A program made the position numbers and the translations under genes. Source: Zygnema cylindricum (taxonomy: Eukaryota; Streptophyta; Zygnematophyceae; Zygnematales; Zygnemataceae). Taken from it: DNA of 62,000 nucleotides. Location: NCBI GenBank assembly GCA_037447655.1, contig JBBHKE010003393.1:59646-121645 (forward strand). The letters run 5' to 3'. The notes under the pieces were generated by a model, which saw nothing but the letters and a program-made list of their open reading frames with translations, did not search any database and was not told where the DNA came from. Shown one piece after another: positions 43,189-55,419 of this stretch (position 1 is the first letter of the stretch; every line of letters begins with the position of its first letter).

Positions 43189-46100
43189 ATGGCGCATCCT
43201 TTACACGTAGCGACTTACTGCGGATTCGTGACATTCGTAACGCTGACGTTTTTTTTTGAAGGATTGACGAGTGCTTCTGCTGACGTGGCGGACCTTTTGC
43301 CCGACGGTTGGCCCGGGCAGCCGAGAAAAGTCAACTTTGCGCAGTACGCGGGATATGTCCGACTGCCGAATACGACAAAATCGTTTTTCTATGCGTTCGT
43401 AGAGGCGGAAGTGAATGCGACAAAAAAGCCGCTTGTTTTGTGGCTCAATGGAGGTACGGACCAATGAAATGGAAGTAATTTAATGTCTGGATGCCACGTC
43501 ACTGGTTTGTTTTGAGAAATTGCATCATGAATCTTTATTAGGCCCTAATGTAATTACGCCACTTAAAACATATTTTTTTCTACGTGCACACTTGTCGGAT
43601 TATTAATCCGACGGTTGCGATGTAAAGGTAAGGATCGTACGTTCCGTTTGGCTGACAGAAATTGGACACGTGTGCACGAACATAAAATGATAGTTCGCTA
43701 CTTAGATAACATCGAAAGGTAAGGATCCTACCTTCCGATTGGCGGTCCCCAAACAGAAATTGGACACGTGTGCATGGAGGAAAAAGCTGATTAAAGTTGG
43801 TTAAAAAGTCATTGACGTAATAGCGATCCACGGCGTACCGAATTATTAACCATTTAAGGCTCGATTTTCACCAATTTGAATTTTTATTGTTCAGTATTCA
43901 ACTTCAATGTTTCAATGTTTCAATGGTTAAATCGTTCAGAGTTTGAAGGTTTCAATGGTTCAATGTTATAAGGGTTCAATGTTACAATGGTTCAATGTTT
44001 CAATGTTCAATGTTTCAATGTTTCAATTTCGACCTTGTGTTCAGAATTCGAATTTTTGTATGTAGAAGTGATTAACCTCATGAAATGTCAATGTGTGGTT
44101 GGAAATGCTTCATAAATGGTCACTGTCGGATATTTGTCATCCGATCTTCAATGCGAAATTAATGCTCTGTATTTGATGCCTCGTTTTTTTTTTTTTTTAA
44201 TTTCTGATGTCTGATTACCAAGTCATCTCTCAATGTCGCGTCCAAAGTCCACATGCTCAATTCTAAAAATTTATTGTTAAATTTTCTATTTGTTTCTATG
44301 TTTAACGTTTTGCTTGTAATGTTTCAAGTTGGAGGTTCAGTGCTTAATGTTGAAAATTCAATCTCTTATATTCAAATGGCGGATGGATATCGATGTTCGA
44401 TGTCCGATGTTACTTTTAATTTCCACATTTTTTACCTCAAATGTCTGATTGTGTGAAGGACATCGATGTCCCGTATCCAGTTTAACTTTTAGATTTTGAT
44501 TTCCAATCTCTAATATCCGATGTGTGATGGACATCAATTTACGATCTCCAATGTCACTTTTTTTTTTCAATGTGCTATGTGTAATTTGTAATGTGCCTTG
44601 TCTAATGTCCATTTGGCAATGTCTAACGTCTTCTCCTCCAATGTTCATGTCTAATGTCCAATTGCCAATGTCTAACGTCTTTTCCTCGAATGTTAATGTC
44701 CGATGTTGATGCCCAAACCTTCGATCTGGTGTCATATTTATATCTCATATGCATTATCTCATTTCGTATTCATACATAATGTCTCATATACATTGAGTAA
44801 TTTTGTTTTCAGGGCCTGGATGCTCCTCCATTGGGTCCGGCTTCCTCGCAGAGAATGGGCCATGGAGGTGATATCCCTGCCTTTAACCAAAAGAAAGCCA
44901 TATAAATGCATTTTCTACCTGAATTTACTCCCAAGGATTATTTTTTTTCAGTCCAAAACAGGAATAACTGTGGAGTTTCCTTAAATTCGATGAGCTGAGA
45001 CCAAATTGGATAAGCAGTGATGACACCAAGAAAAGAAAAAATAAATCATAATAATAATAATATCCACACTAATCGTGGTTAACGGTATTGCATTCTTTTC
45101 AGACTAAAAAACAGCTCTGGGACTGCCCTAAAACGGAATCCGTACTCATGGAACAAAGGTACAAATGTTGTCAAATTTCCAATTTGTTCTCTTTTTTGTT
45201 TTTTTTCGTATCTTCCCTCTTTCTTATGCTACGTATTAAAAAAAGAAAAGGAAAAAAAAGAAGGGAAATAACAGGAAAATGAAAAGGAAGAAGAAAGAAA
45301 AAAAAAGAAAGGAAAAAAACAAGGAAAAAAAAAGGAGGGAGAAAAAAGAGGGAATAAAAAAGAAGGGAAAACAGACGTCCGTAAAAGTCTTAACATTTTT
45401 TTTTGTGATTAATCATATTATTGGTTTTTTCTTCTTGTTTCTTTTTTGGGTACCAGAGGCCAATATGTTATATGTAGAATCTCCGGCGGGTGTCGGTTTC
45501 AGTTATTCGGAAAATGATGCGGATTATAATGCAAATGACAGCTCTACTAGTAAGATTTTTTTTTTTTATGTATATATGCATATAGATATACATATTTATT
45601 CTATTTATCTATTTATTTATTTGTTTATTTATTTCCTTTTTCCGGTGAAAGTATTTAATACTATTATTCTGTGACTTTTTTCTTTTTCCCGTGATTAGTT
45701 TTTTCTGTACTTGCAAGTTTGTTTGTATTAAGGTAAAATACAAAAAGAATTTCCATTATTCAGTGGTTAAATCACAGATCGTGTATCCCTCTCCCTCTCC
45801 TTCTCCAGGCCTGGACAATTACCGGTTTTTGGTGGGTTGGTTCACCAAATTCCCTTCATATAAGACAAGACCTCTCTACCTCTCTGGAGAAAGTTATGCA
45901 GGTGAGCTTGTTTTTTTTTTTTTTAATACATATTCATTTAATCTTTTAAGTAGTATTTTGTTATGTTTGTACTAAACTCTAGTTTTACAAGACTTGATGA
46001 AATACTTTTTGGCACCGTTTTTTGTCGGTCTAGATGCACTTTTTTTAAACTTCCCGACAAATTCCTGAAAAGTTTGTGTTAATCTCCAACACGTTATATC

Positions 46101-49100
46101 CTTTAACGTCTTTTGCTTGCAAAAATTGCTTTATCTCATTGTCTACATATCTTTCATTTTTTTTATCTATTTGCAATTTAATTTTCTCGTGGAAAGTAGC
46201 TGGTTAAGACTTTACATCGAGAATCAATACCAAGTATTAGGATTATAAACTTGGTGATTATTTTAATGTCGGTGCGAGCTTTTTATGACGACTTTCAACC
46301 GTATATTGAATCAACGTCAAAGAAAAAGGGGGAGGGGGAGGGGGAGGGGGAGGGAGACGGGGAAGGAGAGGGAGAGGGAGACGGGGAAGGAGAGGGAGAG
46401 GGAGACGGGGAAGGAGAGGGAGAGGGAGACGGGGAAGGAGAGGGAGAGGGAGAGGGGGAAGGAGAGGGAGAGGGAGACGGGGAAGGAGAGGGAGAGGGAG
46501 ACGGGGAAGGAGAGGGAGTGGGAGACAGGGAAGGAGAGGGAGAGGGAGAGGGCGAGGGCGAGGGCGAGGGCGAGGGCGAGGGCTTAGGGGCAAAGAAAAA
46601 CTGGCAACGAAGTAGTTTTATTAGCGCTAACAAAAATCCACGATGTGCTTTCCTCCAAAACATCGAACACATTCAAAACATTGAACATTGGATACCAGAT
46701 ACTCGGTATTGCACATATAATATTGAACAACAGATAAATAACATTGAAATTGAAAGCTGAAATTTGAACATGGAATACTGAAATTTGAATGTTGGATATC
46801 AATTATTTAGCATCAAAGATTAACATCAATAACAACATCAAACATCAAACACCAAACATCATACATCAAATGTAAACACCAAATATCAACCATCAAACAT
46901 TAACCATCAAACATCAAACATCAACCATCAAATATTGGACGTTGGATCAGATATTCAGTGTTGAGTGTCAAATATTTGACACAGTGTTGGAAGATGAAAT
47001 TTGAACATTGAATATTGAACATCACCCGTCGAACATCAAACATCGATTTGTAGACATTGAAATTGTATCCTAGTGGAACTCACATCCACTATCGGAGATC
47101 AAACATAAACTCAAAAGATTTGGACAAATGCCAAGATATTGCAATTCTCTTTCATAATCCTCAATTGACAGGCTGTACATAATAAAATGGTTCTGAGTTT
47201 CCTAATAATTTTCATTATTCGATGTCACAGGACATTATGTACCTCAACTTGCAAAACAAATTGTTGATCGGAATAAGTACCCTTCAAGTTTCAAAATCAA
47301 AATGAAAGTGAATCTTAAAGGAGTTATAATCGGAAATGCATATATGGACGTGGAAAATGATTCCCTCGGAATGCAATTTGCTGTTACCTCATTTTTTCAA
47401 AGTGAATATACTTATTATGTAAGTGAAATGTTCAGAAATTCTACACCTTTTTTTTGTTGTTAAATGATTATTTGTCGACGCTAACATGAATTCAATGAGA
47501 TTGAGAAAAAATAGAAATAGACATTTAATGAAATGCTATGTTGATGGAATTTGAAACAAAAGAGAACAAAAACTGAACAAAAAAATACAAAATTTGGAAA
47601 AGATTTCGATCATGCATTTTTTGTTAACGAGAACCTTTTTTTTCAACAATTATTGAAAACATTGTTTTATCTTGAAAGTTTTTTTTTTTTGGTTTTACAT
47701 TTTTTCTCGTCCTTGTTGATTTTCTTCCAGAAAGTTTGTTTTCCCTGTTTGTTTGCTTAATGGAAAGAAAAAAAAAGTTATAAAAGGTTTTAATTGGAGT
47801 CGAAACAATTAGCTTTACATTTTGTCCTTAGCGAAAAAAAAAGAAAAAACTTAAAATTCAGTCATCCTCCAAAAAATCTCGGTCCATCCTTTTAACAAGT
47901 TTTCATTTTCCTTTTTGTTCTTATTTTTGTTTTTGTTATTTCACATTTCCTTTTCGAGTAGGACTACTTCGATCTATATGGTGAGTTTGTGTTATTTTTG
48001 TTATTTTTTTTCTTTTAATTTTTTCTCTAAAATCTTCCAAATAGATTATCAAACTTATGAAATAAGCTCCATTATCACCTTCGCCTATCCCTACATTCTT
48101 TCCTCTCCCTCATCCCTCTCCCCCTTCTTCCCTCTCGATCTCCCTCTTCCGCCCTTTCTCTCCCCACCCTTTCCTCTTCTCCCTTTTCTCCTCCCTTCTC
48201 CCTCCCCCTCTCCATCTCCTACCTCCCACCCACTCCTAACTCGTTTCCCTTTCTCGCCCCCTCTTTCTTCTTCTCCCTTCCGTGCCCTTCTCTTCTCTCC
48301 CCCTCTTATCCCCTCACTCTCCCATACCTTCTTTTCTTATCTCTCCTCTTTTCTTCCCCTCCATCTCTCTCTTCTTCCTTCTCACTCTCCCTTTCCTTGC
48401 CTCTCTCTCCCTGTCGCTTTAATTTTCTCTTCTCTCTCCATCCTCGCTTTCCTTACATGTACTCTCTCCTCCCTCTCCCCCTCTCTCCCTCGTCCTCTCT
48501 CCTTCTCCCTTTCCCTCTCCCTCTCCCGCTTTTTCTCTGCCCCTCTCCCTCCCTCTCCCTCTCCACCTCTCCCTCCCTCTCCCTATCCACCTCTCCCTCT
48601 CCCTTGTCCTCCTCCTTACCTCTTCCCCCCTCCATTTTCCAGACGTGTTTGCGCCCGTTTGCACATATTCCGGCTCCGGGAGACGACTAAAATCGAGAAA
48701 AAATGGGTCTATTTTATATCATGAATCTTTTCAAGATGAGGCGAGAGAGAGGATGAAGGAGGAGACAAAAAAAAGGGTAAAGAAAGGACAAGGATAAACT
48801 TTTAAATCGAGGCAGAAATGTGTACAACATCTATCTTCCTAGATAATTTATAAGTTCTATAATGTGTATCTTCTATCATTTATATCTTCTACCATTTGTA
48901 CATTCTATCATTTATTTTCTCTATCTTCTATCATTTAAATCTTCTATAATTTATTTCTATCATTTATATCTTCTTTACTCAATGTCTTCTTGTTTTGTTC
49001 TTTTATTTTTTTACTAACCTCTTTATAAACGTTCTTATCCATTTCCATACTTGCTTATGTGTTTAATTGGTCAATCATTTTATTATTCATTTACTCAATC

Positions 49101-51389
49101 CTTTACTTTCATTTAGTTTTTTATTTGACGCTTTGCTCCTCTATTGTAGATAAAAAGTACCGGAGTTCCCAATTTAAAAACGGGGTCTAAAGTCAGGAAA
49201 CCGGCCCCCTCCACCGTCCCAAAGCCCTTTAGTATCGACAATCCGGCATGTTACGGCCTCTGGATCTACAAGTACGGAAAAATCAAGTTCCTTGCCAATT
49301 TCCTACCACTTCCAAACCTATTTTACATCAACTCCAAACCAGTTAAAAACCAGCTATAACAAAGGTTCCCATCAATTTCGCACCAATGATAACACACACT
49401 TAGTTTATGCTAATTTTACATCAATTCCAAACCAATTTCACATCAATTTCAAACCAAATTTGCACCAATTTCACGACAATTTCAAACCACTTACAAACCG
49501 TGTTAACATCACTTTTTTCAGAATGTCAAACCGAATTTCACATTAATTTGACATCAGTTCCGAACAAATTACACACCAGTTCTTGACCAATTTTACACAA
49601 TTTTCACATCAGTTTCTCACAACTAGTTTCACATCATTTACATTAATTAATACCAATTTCGAACCTTTTCCAAAACAAGGCCAAGTCTACCAAATCCTAG
49701 AGCAAACCCATCCAATTCCAAGCCCAAGCCCATTTTAGTCCCAAACCATGGTTAACCAAGAATTGCTAATTCTAAGTGAAGTTTACGAAATTGAGTGCCA
49801 TTTTTTTTTATTTGCGCTCACTTTGTTGGAGCAATGATGACTATAGTTTTCCATCTTTGACTATGTTTGACTTAAACTTGACCATTTCTGACCATGGTTG
49901 ACCGGAGTTGACTATGAAACTGCAGATATTTGAACACTCCTTCAGTACAAAAAGCCATCCACGTAAAATCTGGTGGCATAGAATGGACGGTGTGCAACAA
50001 GTAAGAAATACATGCGACGGGACATCGGACTGGGATTATTAAGACTTGGGAAATTGGGGAAATCGGAGAAATTCGGGAAAGTTGGAAAGGTTGGGAAATT
50101 GGGAATCGGGAATTGGGATCTCGGGCAATTTAGTATTCGAGAATTGGAAAACAAGTAAATTGGGAAAGTCAAGAATCGGGAATCGAGAATTAGAGGATAA
50201 GGGAAATGTGAAAATTGGGAATTCGGAACTGGGTATTTGAATTGAATTTTTGTCATGTCCGTTTGAAACTTAAGATGGCTTTAATTTTAGTTATGAATTC
50301 TTGCTTTCTTTTCCAAATTAGTGGAGATGTGTGATTGAGAGAAAAAAATCAAACACACACAAAATCATGTACCTGCTTTTTCTTAAACGTTTCTATCTGC
50401 TCGTTGCAGTTATCCATTGAACTATAGACGAAACGTACCTTCTACTGTTTACATTCTGAAACAACTGATAAAAGAAAAGCTTCAGGTTTGGTTGTACAGG
50501 TGAGGAGACTCTTAATTCAATTTTCTTATCAATTTGTAATTTGCAAGTTTGTTGTCCTCACCCTTTCGCATTCTTGCCCTCCTGTTTTATATCTCTCTTC
50601 GCTCTCCCATGTCTTCTCTTCTCTACCTCCCTCTCTACCTCTCCCTCTCTCTCTCTCACTCATTCTGTCTCCATCTTTCCTTTCGAGACTCTCCTTTGCT
50701 TTTCCGCTCCCTCCATCTCTCTCTCTTTTTCTCCCTTTTTGACTTTTTTTGTCTCCTTCTCGACATTTATGCAGTGGCGATACAGATGCTGTGGTTCCGT
50801 TTTACGGAACAAGGAAGAACATAGAATCCATCGGTCTCTCTCTAGAGGCATATTATTATAATCCGTGGTACTACTATGATCAGGTACAGTTTTTCCGTTC
50901 AAGTTACTTATTTAGTGCATATATACCCACATGAATGTATATATGTGTATAAAAAAATAAATGTACATGTTTAACAATTCTTTGGCAAGATTGGAGTGTA
51001 CAAAAGGTCAACAATGATTATTCTTGCAGATTGTTTCCTGAACTTTCTTGTGAATTTAGCATTTTCATTTCCCATTCTCCTTTTCTGTTTTTGTTTTCTC
51101 CTTTTTCTTGTTGTTTTTTTGCTTGCTTGCTGTTTCTCTTCGTAGCCATTGTTATTATTGTTATTTATCGCTGTAACATCTTCCTTTCTTTTTCCTTTAT
51201 TTATTTTAACAGCCCTCTGGTTGGATTGGAGAGTACAAAGGGCTAACAGCTGCGACCGTCAAAGGATCCGGTCATTTTGTCCCATATGATAAACCCGAGG
51301 TGGCGCTTTACATTTTTAAACAATTTCTTGCAAAAAAAACTCTCCCACAAAGTCCCTTCGAATTTGACTCCATAGTTGCATATCCGTAG
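43189..51389 (+). CDS. Serine carboxypeptidase-like protein (peptidase S10), multi-exon, middle part missing
   Basis: Secretory or vacuolar peptidase S10, which trims C-terminal residues or, in SCPL relatives, transfers acyl groups. Exons with consistent phases: 43189-43453, 44813-44867, 45103-45158, 45457-45549, 45809-45901, 47231-47418, then 50410-50499, 50775-50883, 51213-51389 (stop TAG). Start chosen at 43189 (GTGGCGATGGCG): it gives a signal peptide with hydrophobic core [11 protein letters not shown]; an upstream in-frame ATG lies at 43117. Motifs: [28 protein letters not shown], catalytic Ser in GESYAGHYVPQL, Asp in SGDTDAVVP, His in [12 protein letters not shown]. Potential N-glycosylation sites NTT, NAT, NSS. 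About 375 residues are accounted for versus the usual 450-500: roughly 90-100 residues between SEYTYY and YPLNYRRN are not found. Candidates there are a 19-nt exon 47962-47980 (DYFDLY) and W-R-C codons at 50322-50330. It may be a pseudogene. Confidence 0.85.
43525..43840. mobile_element. Degraded TA-type MITE in intron 1
   Basis: Right end (reverse complement) TACGCCGTGGATCGCTATTA resembles the TIR of the MITE at 11000-11228; the left end is poorly preserved. The interior has two diverged copies of a GACAGAAATTGGACACGTGTGCA segment (about 43651-43675 and 43753-43776). Confidence 0.45.
43890..44035. repeat. Intronic minisatellite (CAATGTTTCAATGGTT)
   Basis: Many short units of TTCAATGTTTCAATGG with small variants in intron 1 of the carboxypeptidase gene. 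Confidence 0.85.
44480..44715. repeat. Intronic minisatellite (CCAATGTCTAACGTC)
   Basis: Degenerate units around AATGTCTAATGTCCAATTG; two near-identical 50-bp copies with GCAATGTCTAACGTCTT at about 44610-44700. Still inside intron 1. Confidence 0.75.
46319..46586. repeat. Polypurine minisatellite in intron 5 (GGAGAGGGAGAGGGAGACG)
   Basis: About eleven units of a 24-bp purine repeat with one C per unit, ending in GAGGGC units. The Glu/Gly-rich and Pro/Ser-rich frames across it are repeat artefacts. Confidence 0.9.
46680..47060. repeat. Intronic repeat (ACATCAAACATCAAAC)
   Basis: Degenerate AACATCAA/AACATTGAA units through the second half of intron 5. Confidence 0.75.
48080..48640. repeat. 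Long polypyrimidine tract in the carboxypeptidase gene
   Basis: About 560 bp almost entirely C and T on the plus strand, mostly CTCTCCCT units. It abuts repeat A right arm. The 269-codon Ser/Pro/Leu-rich frame across it is an artefact of composition. Confidence 0.9.
48640..49930. repeat. Repeat A, right arm, inserted in the intron lacking exons
   Basis: Reverse complement of 38840-40150. It sits between the exon ending 47418 and the exon starting 50410, just where coding sequence for the middle of the enzyme should be. Confidence 0.8.
50040..50235. repeat. Degenerate repeat (GGGAAATTGGGAATCGG)
   Basis: Short units GGGAATTGGGA, GAATCGGGAAT in the same intron; no other signal. Confidence 0.75.
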
Positions 51390-52479
51390 GGGACTAAAAT
51401 CCGTAAATATTTATTTCTTTTCTAGACACGTATGTATTTCAAGTTTTGATGTAAAGTTATTCCTGTCCAAAAATGCAAATACTAAAAGGGAATTATAGCG
51501 AAGAACGCTTATAGGTTGGGAATGTTGATTTGGCGGTTTGTGAAGATTTTTTTTTTTGAGGAAGACAATCGCTATAGTTGTAATTATTGTGGGACATATT
51601 TATGGGATAATATGAGTTATTATGAGTTTACTAATAATTTCTGATGCTTGTCTTCTAAAGATTATGTTGTTTTCGACCTTTTTCCAAAAGCATGCAAAAA
51701 TTGGATGAAAATGTTTTTATGATTTTTATTTTTTTTCGCATTTGTCACCCCTTACTATATTCGGCATATTCGAATTAGACGGCCGTACATTTAGGCGCTC
51801 CCGTATGTTTGGCCCGAATGAATACGAATCGTAACAGAATATATTCCGCACTTTTTTAGGGTGTGGTTTAGTACGAACTGAGCCGCCTTTATTTTTGTAC
51901 GATACTGTAGATTTTGCGCCTTTGTCTTGTACGGAAGGCTTTTGCTGAACCCGCCGCTGGATGGAACTTAAAAAAGTACCAGAGAAGACTTTAAAGTTTA
52001 AAACCAGGTAGCTGTACGGTCAGTCAAAGTACGTCAGGAGACGTGTGCCAAAGTACACGTGTCATGTATCATGCATATTTTGACGTACTGAACTTGAACA
52101 GTTGAAGGCTGTCAAGGCTGCCAGGACGCGTTTCAAGGTGTGCACACAAAGCACACTCGCGTGTTCATCATTAGAACATTTTGTTATAAGTTTAGGGCAT
52201 TTAAGACAACCAATGGCATACTAGGTTGGGTAATTCCTCGTTGGAGCATTTAAGCCGCATATAAAAATAGATTATTTCAAAGGCCACTAATTCTTGGATA
52301 TTCCGCGAATCGGCAGATCGGCCGTCGTCGCTTTAAGATGTTTTGTATTGGTTTCGTACTTACGTCTATGTATTGTTTTATTTAATAATGCGTTTATTGA
52401 TTTTAGTGCGGAGGACGTGGTACATTCGTTTCGGTCCAGCGCACAAGTTTTGTTTCACGAAAGCGCGTATACGTGTTTG
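51390..52479. other. Downstream flank of the carboxypeptidase gene, no gene seen
   Basis: 51390-51608 is the 3' flank shared with the inverted copy (53810-54025). The rest is unique sequence with scattered CGTAC words. Confidence 0.45.
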
Positions 52480-52700
52480 TACACCGTGTATCGCTATTAG
52501 TGATAATGTTTTTTTCGCCACTAAAACCATCTTTTCTCCGTACACACTTGCCGAATTGATAATCTGACAGTTACGATTGAAAGGTAAGATTCTCAGCTTC
52601 TAATTGGCAGTCTCAAATTGAAATTCGGACAATTATGTACTAAGAAAAGATGTTTAAAGCGACGAAAAAAATATTAACACGAATAGCGATCAACTGTGTA
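52480..52700. mobile_element. TA-flanked MITE, copy 2
   Basis: Left CACCGTGTATCGCTATTAG, right (reverse complement) CACAGTTGATCGCTATTCG, then matching GTG.TAAT and T-run blocks; TA at both ends. Same family as 11000-11228. Confidence 0.78.
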
Positions 52701-53809
52701 GAGAATACGTCCTTTCCCCTTTGTAATTTTTTGAGAAATCGGTAGAAGGTTGTCGTCTGCTCGTAGTGGAGCGTGTCAGGCAAGGAAATTGCCGTTTACT
52801 GTAAGGAAGAGAAAAGATTTAGAGTCATAACGGTGCTGTGGATTAGACAGCTTTGCATCATCAAATGGTGAAAAAAGAATCATAATGTATAAATGTATTT
52901 GGGTGAAGTGTTCTTTTACGGTGATGACATTTATATAATGCTTCTGCTTATGTCAGCATTTATTTTTGTAATCAATCCTATCACTAATTAGCACCCTTTG
53001 TAGGTCACTCCGTACCTTTGAGGACTCGTATAGAATCGTTATCTCAAACATCATGTTGTGTTGCATTTATTACGAAACCTTTTGTATATGTACTTTATCG
53101 TCCTTGCACATAATAGCCATAAATATAAAGTTATTATCGCTAAAAGGGCACAAAAACGCAAGATTCTACATTTTTTGGAGGTTACGACATACTTAAAAAT
53201 TATATGTGGTTGAGTGCTTATCTCAAAACCCGCTATTTGTTGCGCCTAATAAGGTTGATAATTGTATTAAAGACGTAAATTTGTTAAGGTAAAACTGTCG
53301 TCAATGAGAGCATTAATTTTACAAATATGAGTAATTACCTGAAAACCATTGTTTAATCAATTAATGGTGCTAATGAGAGCAACTACGATATATAGGCTTG
53401 CGTTTGTTTGAAAGGGCACTGAGTATCACTCTTTGTTGAAGTTAGATAATAGCATTTTGGAGGCATATGTAGCCGTTCTCCAAACAACAATTTCGTATCA
53501 CACTAACGACGATCATTAAATCATATTAAACGCATAGGCGTAAAAAAAAATCAAACTTACATAGTAGTTAAAGCAATGAACACACTTGTCTCGCTTTACG
53601 AAGTCAAATAGAGGGTTTTTTACAAAATAAAATTTTACAAAAGGTATCAAGTGTAACGCATTAAATTTTTGTTAAACATATAAATAAGCCACGACAATAT
53701 TCAAGACAAGTTGTCCAACCTTATTGAATAAAAGGATGAAATCAATATTGAACATAACGTAAATGATTAAGCATCAAAAATTATTCTTTAACTCACATCA
53801 TTGCAAAAT
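52701..53809. other. Intergenic spacer between the inverted arms, no feature seen
   Basis: AT-rich, without a motif-bearing frame or repeat that I can recognise. Confidence 0.45.
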
Positions 53810-54184
53810 ATCTCATAAATATGTCCCACAATAAGTACAACCACAGCTATTGTCTTCCTAAAAAAAAATCTCCACAACCGCCAAATCAACATTCCCAACC
53901 TATAAGCGTTCTTCGCTATAATTCCCTTTTATTTTTTGCATTTTTGGACAGGAATAACTTTAAACCAAAACTTGAAATACATGTGTCTAGAAAACAAATA
54001 AATATTTACGGATTTTAGTCCCCTACGGATATGCAACTATAGGTCAAATTCAAAGGGACTTTGTGGGAGAGTTTTTTTTGCAAGAAATTCTTTAAACAAG
54101 TAAAGCGCCACCTCAAGTTTATCATACTAGTAAGTCAACGCCCGTTACACGGGCATGTACCTGTCCAGTTTATCATGCCCATAC

Positions 54185-54832
54185 TGCGGACGCACGGTAA
54201 CGTCACGTTGTGCCACAGTACGGCAGTCTGTACGCTGACGCACGGTAGTGTCACGTTGTGCCAGCGGTACAGCGGTCTGTACTGCTGAAGCACGGCAACG
54301 TCATGTTGTGCCTTCCGTACCCCTGACGCACAGCAACGTCACGTTGTGCCTTCAGTACTGCTGACGCACAGCAACGTCACATGGTGCGTTCGGTACGGCG
54401 GTCTGTACCGTTGACGCACGGCAACCTCACGTTGTGCCAGCGGTACGGCGGTCTGTACCGCTAACGCACAACAACGTCACGTTGTGCCTTCCGTACCCCT
54501 GACGCACAGTAACGTCACGTTGTGCCTTCCGTACCCCTGACGCACAGCAACGTCACGTTGTGCCTTCGGTACCGCTGACGCACAACAACTTCACGTTGTG
54601 CGTTCGGTACGACGGTCTGTACCGCTGATGCACGGCAGCGTCACGTTGTGCCAGCGGTACGGCGGTCTGTATCGCTGACGCACAGCAACGTCACGTTGTG
54701 CCTTCGGTACCGCTGATGCACAGCAACATCACGTGGTGCGTTCGGTACGGCGGTCTGTACCGTTGACGCACGGCAACGTCACGTTGTTCTTGTAGTACGG
54801 CGGTCCGTACTGCAGACGATCGCACAGCAATG
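54185..54832. repeat. Helitron minisatellite 1
   Basis: About fifteen units built on GACGCACAGCAACGTCACGT plus TGTGCCTTCGGTACCGCT, some extended by ACGGCGGTCTGTAC. Unit lengths about 38 and 51 bp alternate. Confidence 0.88.
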
Positions 54833-54833
54833 T

Positions 54834-55375
54834 TACACCACAAATCGTTATTAGTGTCAAAGTTTAAATAGCGTTGAAGGTAATTTATCGTAATTGATGC
54901 TAATTAAGAATTTGTTTTTTTTTTTTTAAAGGTGTATTGTATTTCTAGCTTAATGCTAATTTGGGAATAGCAAAAATGAAATATTCTCCATACGATTGTA
55001 TACATTAACATATGTATTCGTACAGAATATTAAAAATCGTACGCCGTCATGAAATTTAAATATCCGTACATGTCAGACTAATTTACGTGTCTGACTTATT
55101 CCGTTTTTTTAGCGCACATTCCTATGCGTGCGCATCTGATTTAATTCATTTATTGTAAGAATTTAACTTGAAAAGGTACATTTATGTACGGTCTGACATC
55201 GATCGTACACCACACTATTTAGATTTTGTTGTACTTTTGTTTTTTACGCTATTTTTTACGGTAAATTAATTAACGTCAAGGAAAAATTAAAATCATGTAT
55301 CCTATTTGAGGAAAAAAATCAAAATTTTAAGAACCCAAATTAGAGTTGTTGACACTAATAAAGATTTGCGGTGTA
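54834..55375. mobile_element. TA-flanked MITE inside the Helitron
   Basis: Left TACACCACAAATCGTTATTA, right (reverse complement) TACACCGCAAATCTTTATTA, then GTGTCAA on both sides; TA flanks. 542 bp, longer than copies 1 and 2. The minisatellite words GGCGGTCTGTAC occur on both sides of it. Confidence 0.78.
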
Positions 55376-55419
55376 CATTGTGCAAGCGGTTTGGCGGTCT
55401 GTACACCGACGGTTGGCAA

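Noticed and set aside
46251-46760. 169-codon Glu/Gly-rich frame and its minus-strand Pro/Ser partners
   Set aside because: Produced by the 24-bp purine repeat inside a carboxypeptidase intron; open in several frames on both strands at once.
47915-48724. 269-codon Ser/Pro/Leu-rich frame
   Set aside because: Lies over a pure pyrimidine tract in an intron; composition alone keeps it open.
54061-54288. 75-codon frame starting near the gene copy
   Set aside because: Antisense to the duplicated last exon and then runs into the Helitron minisatellite.
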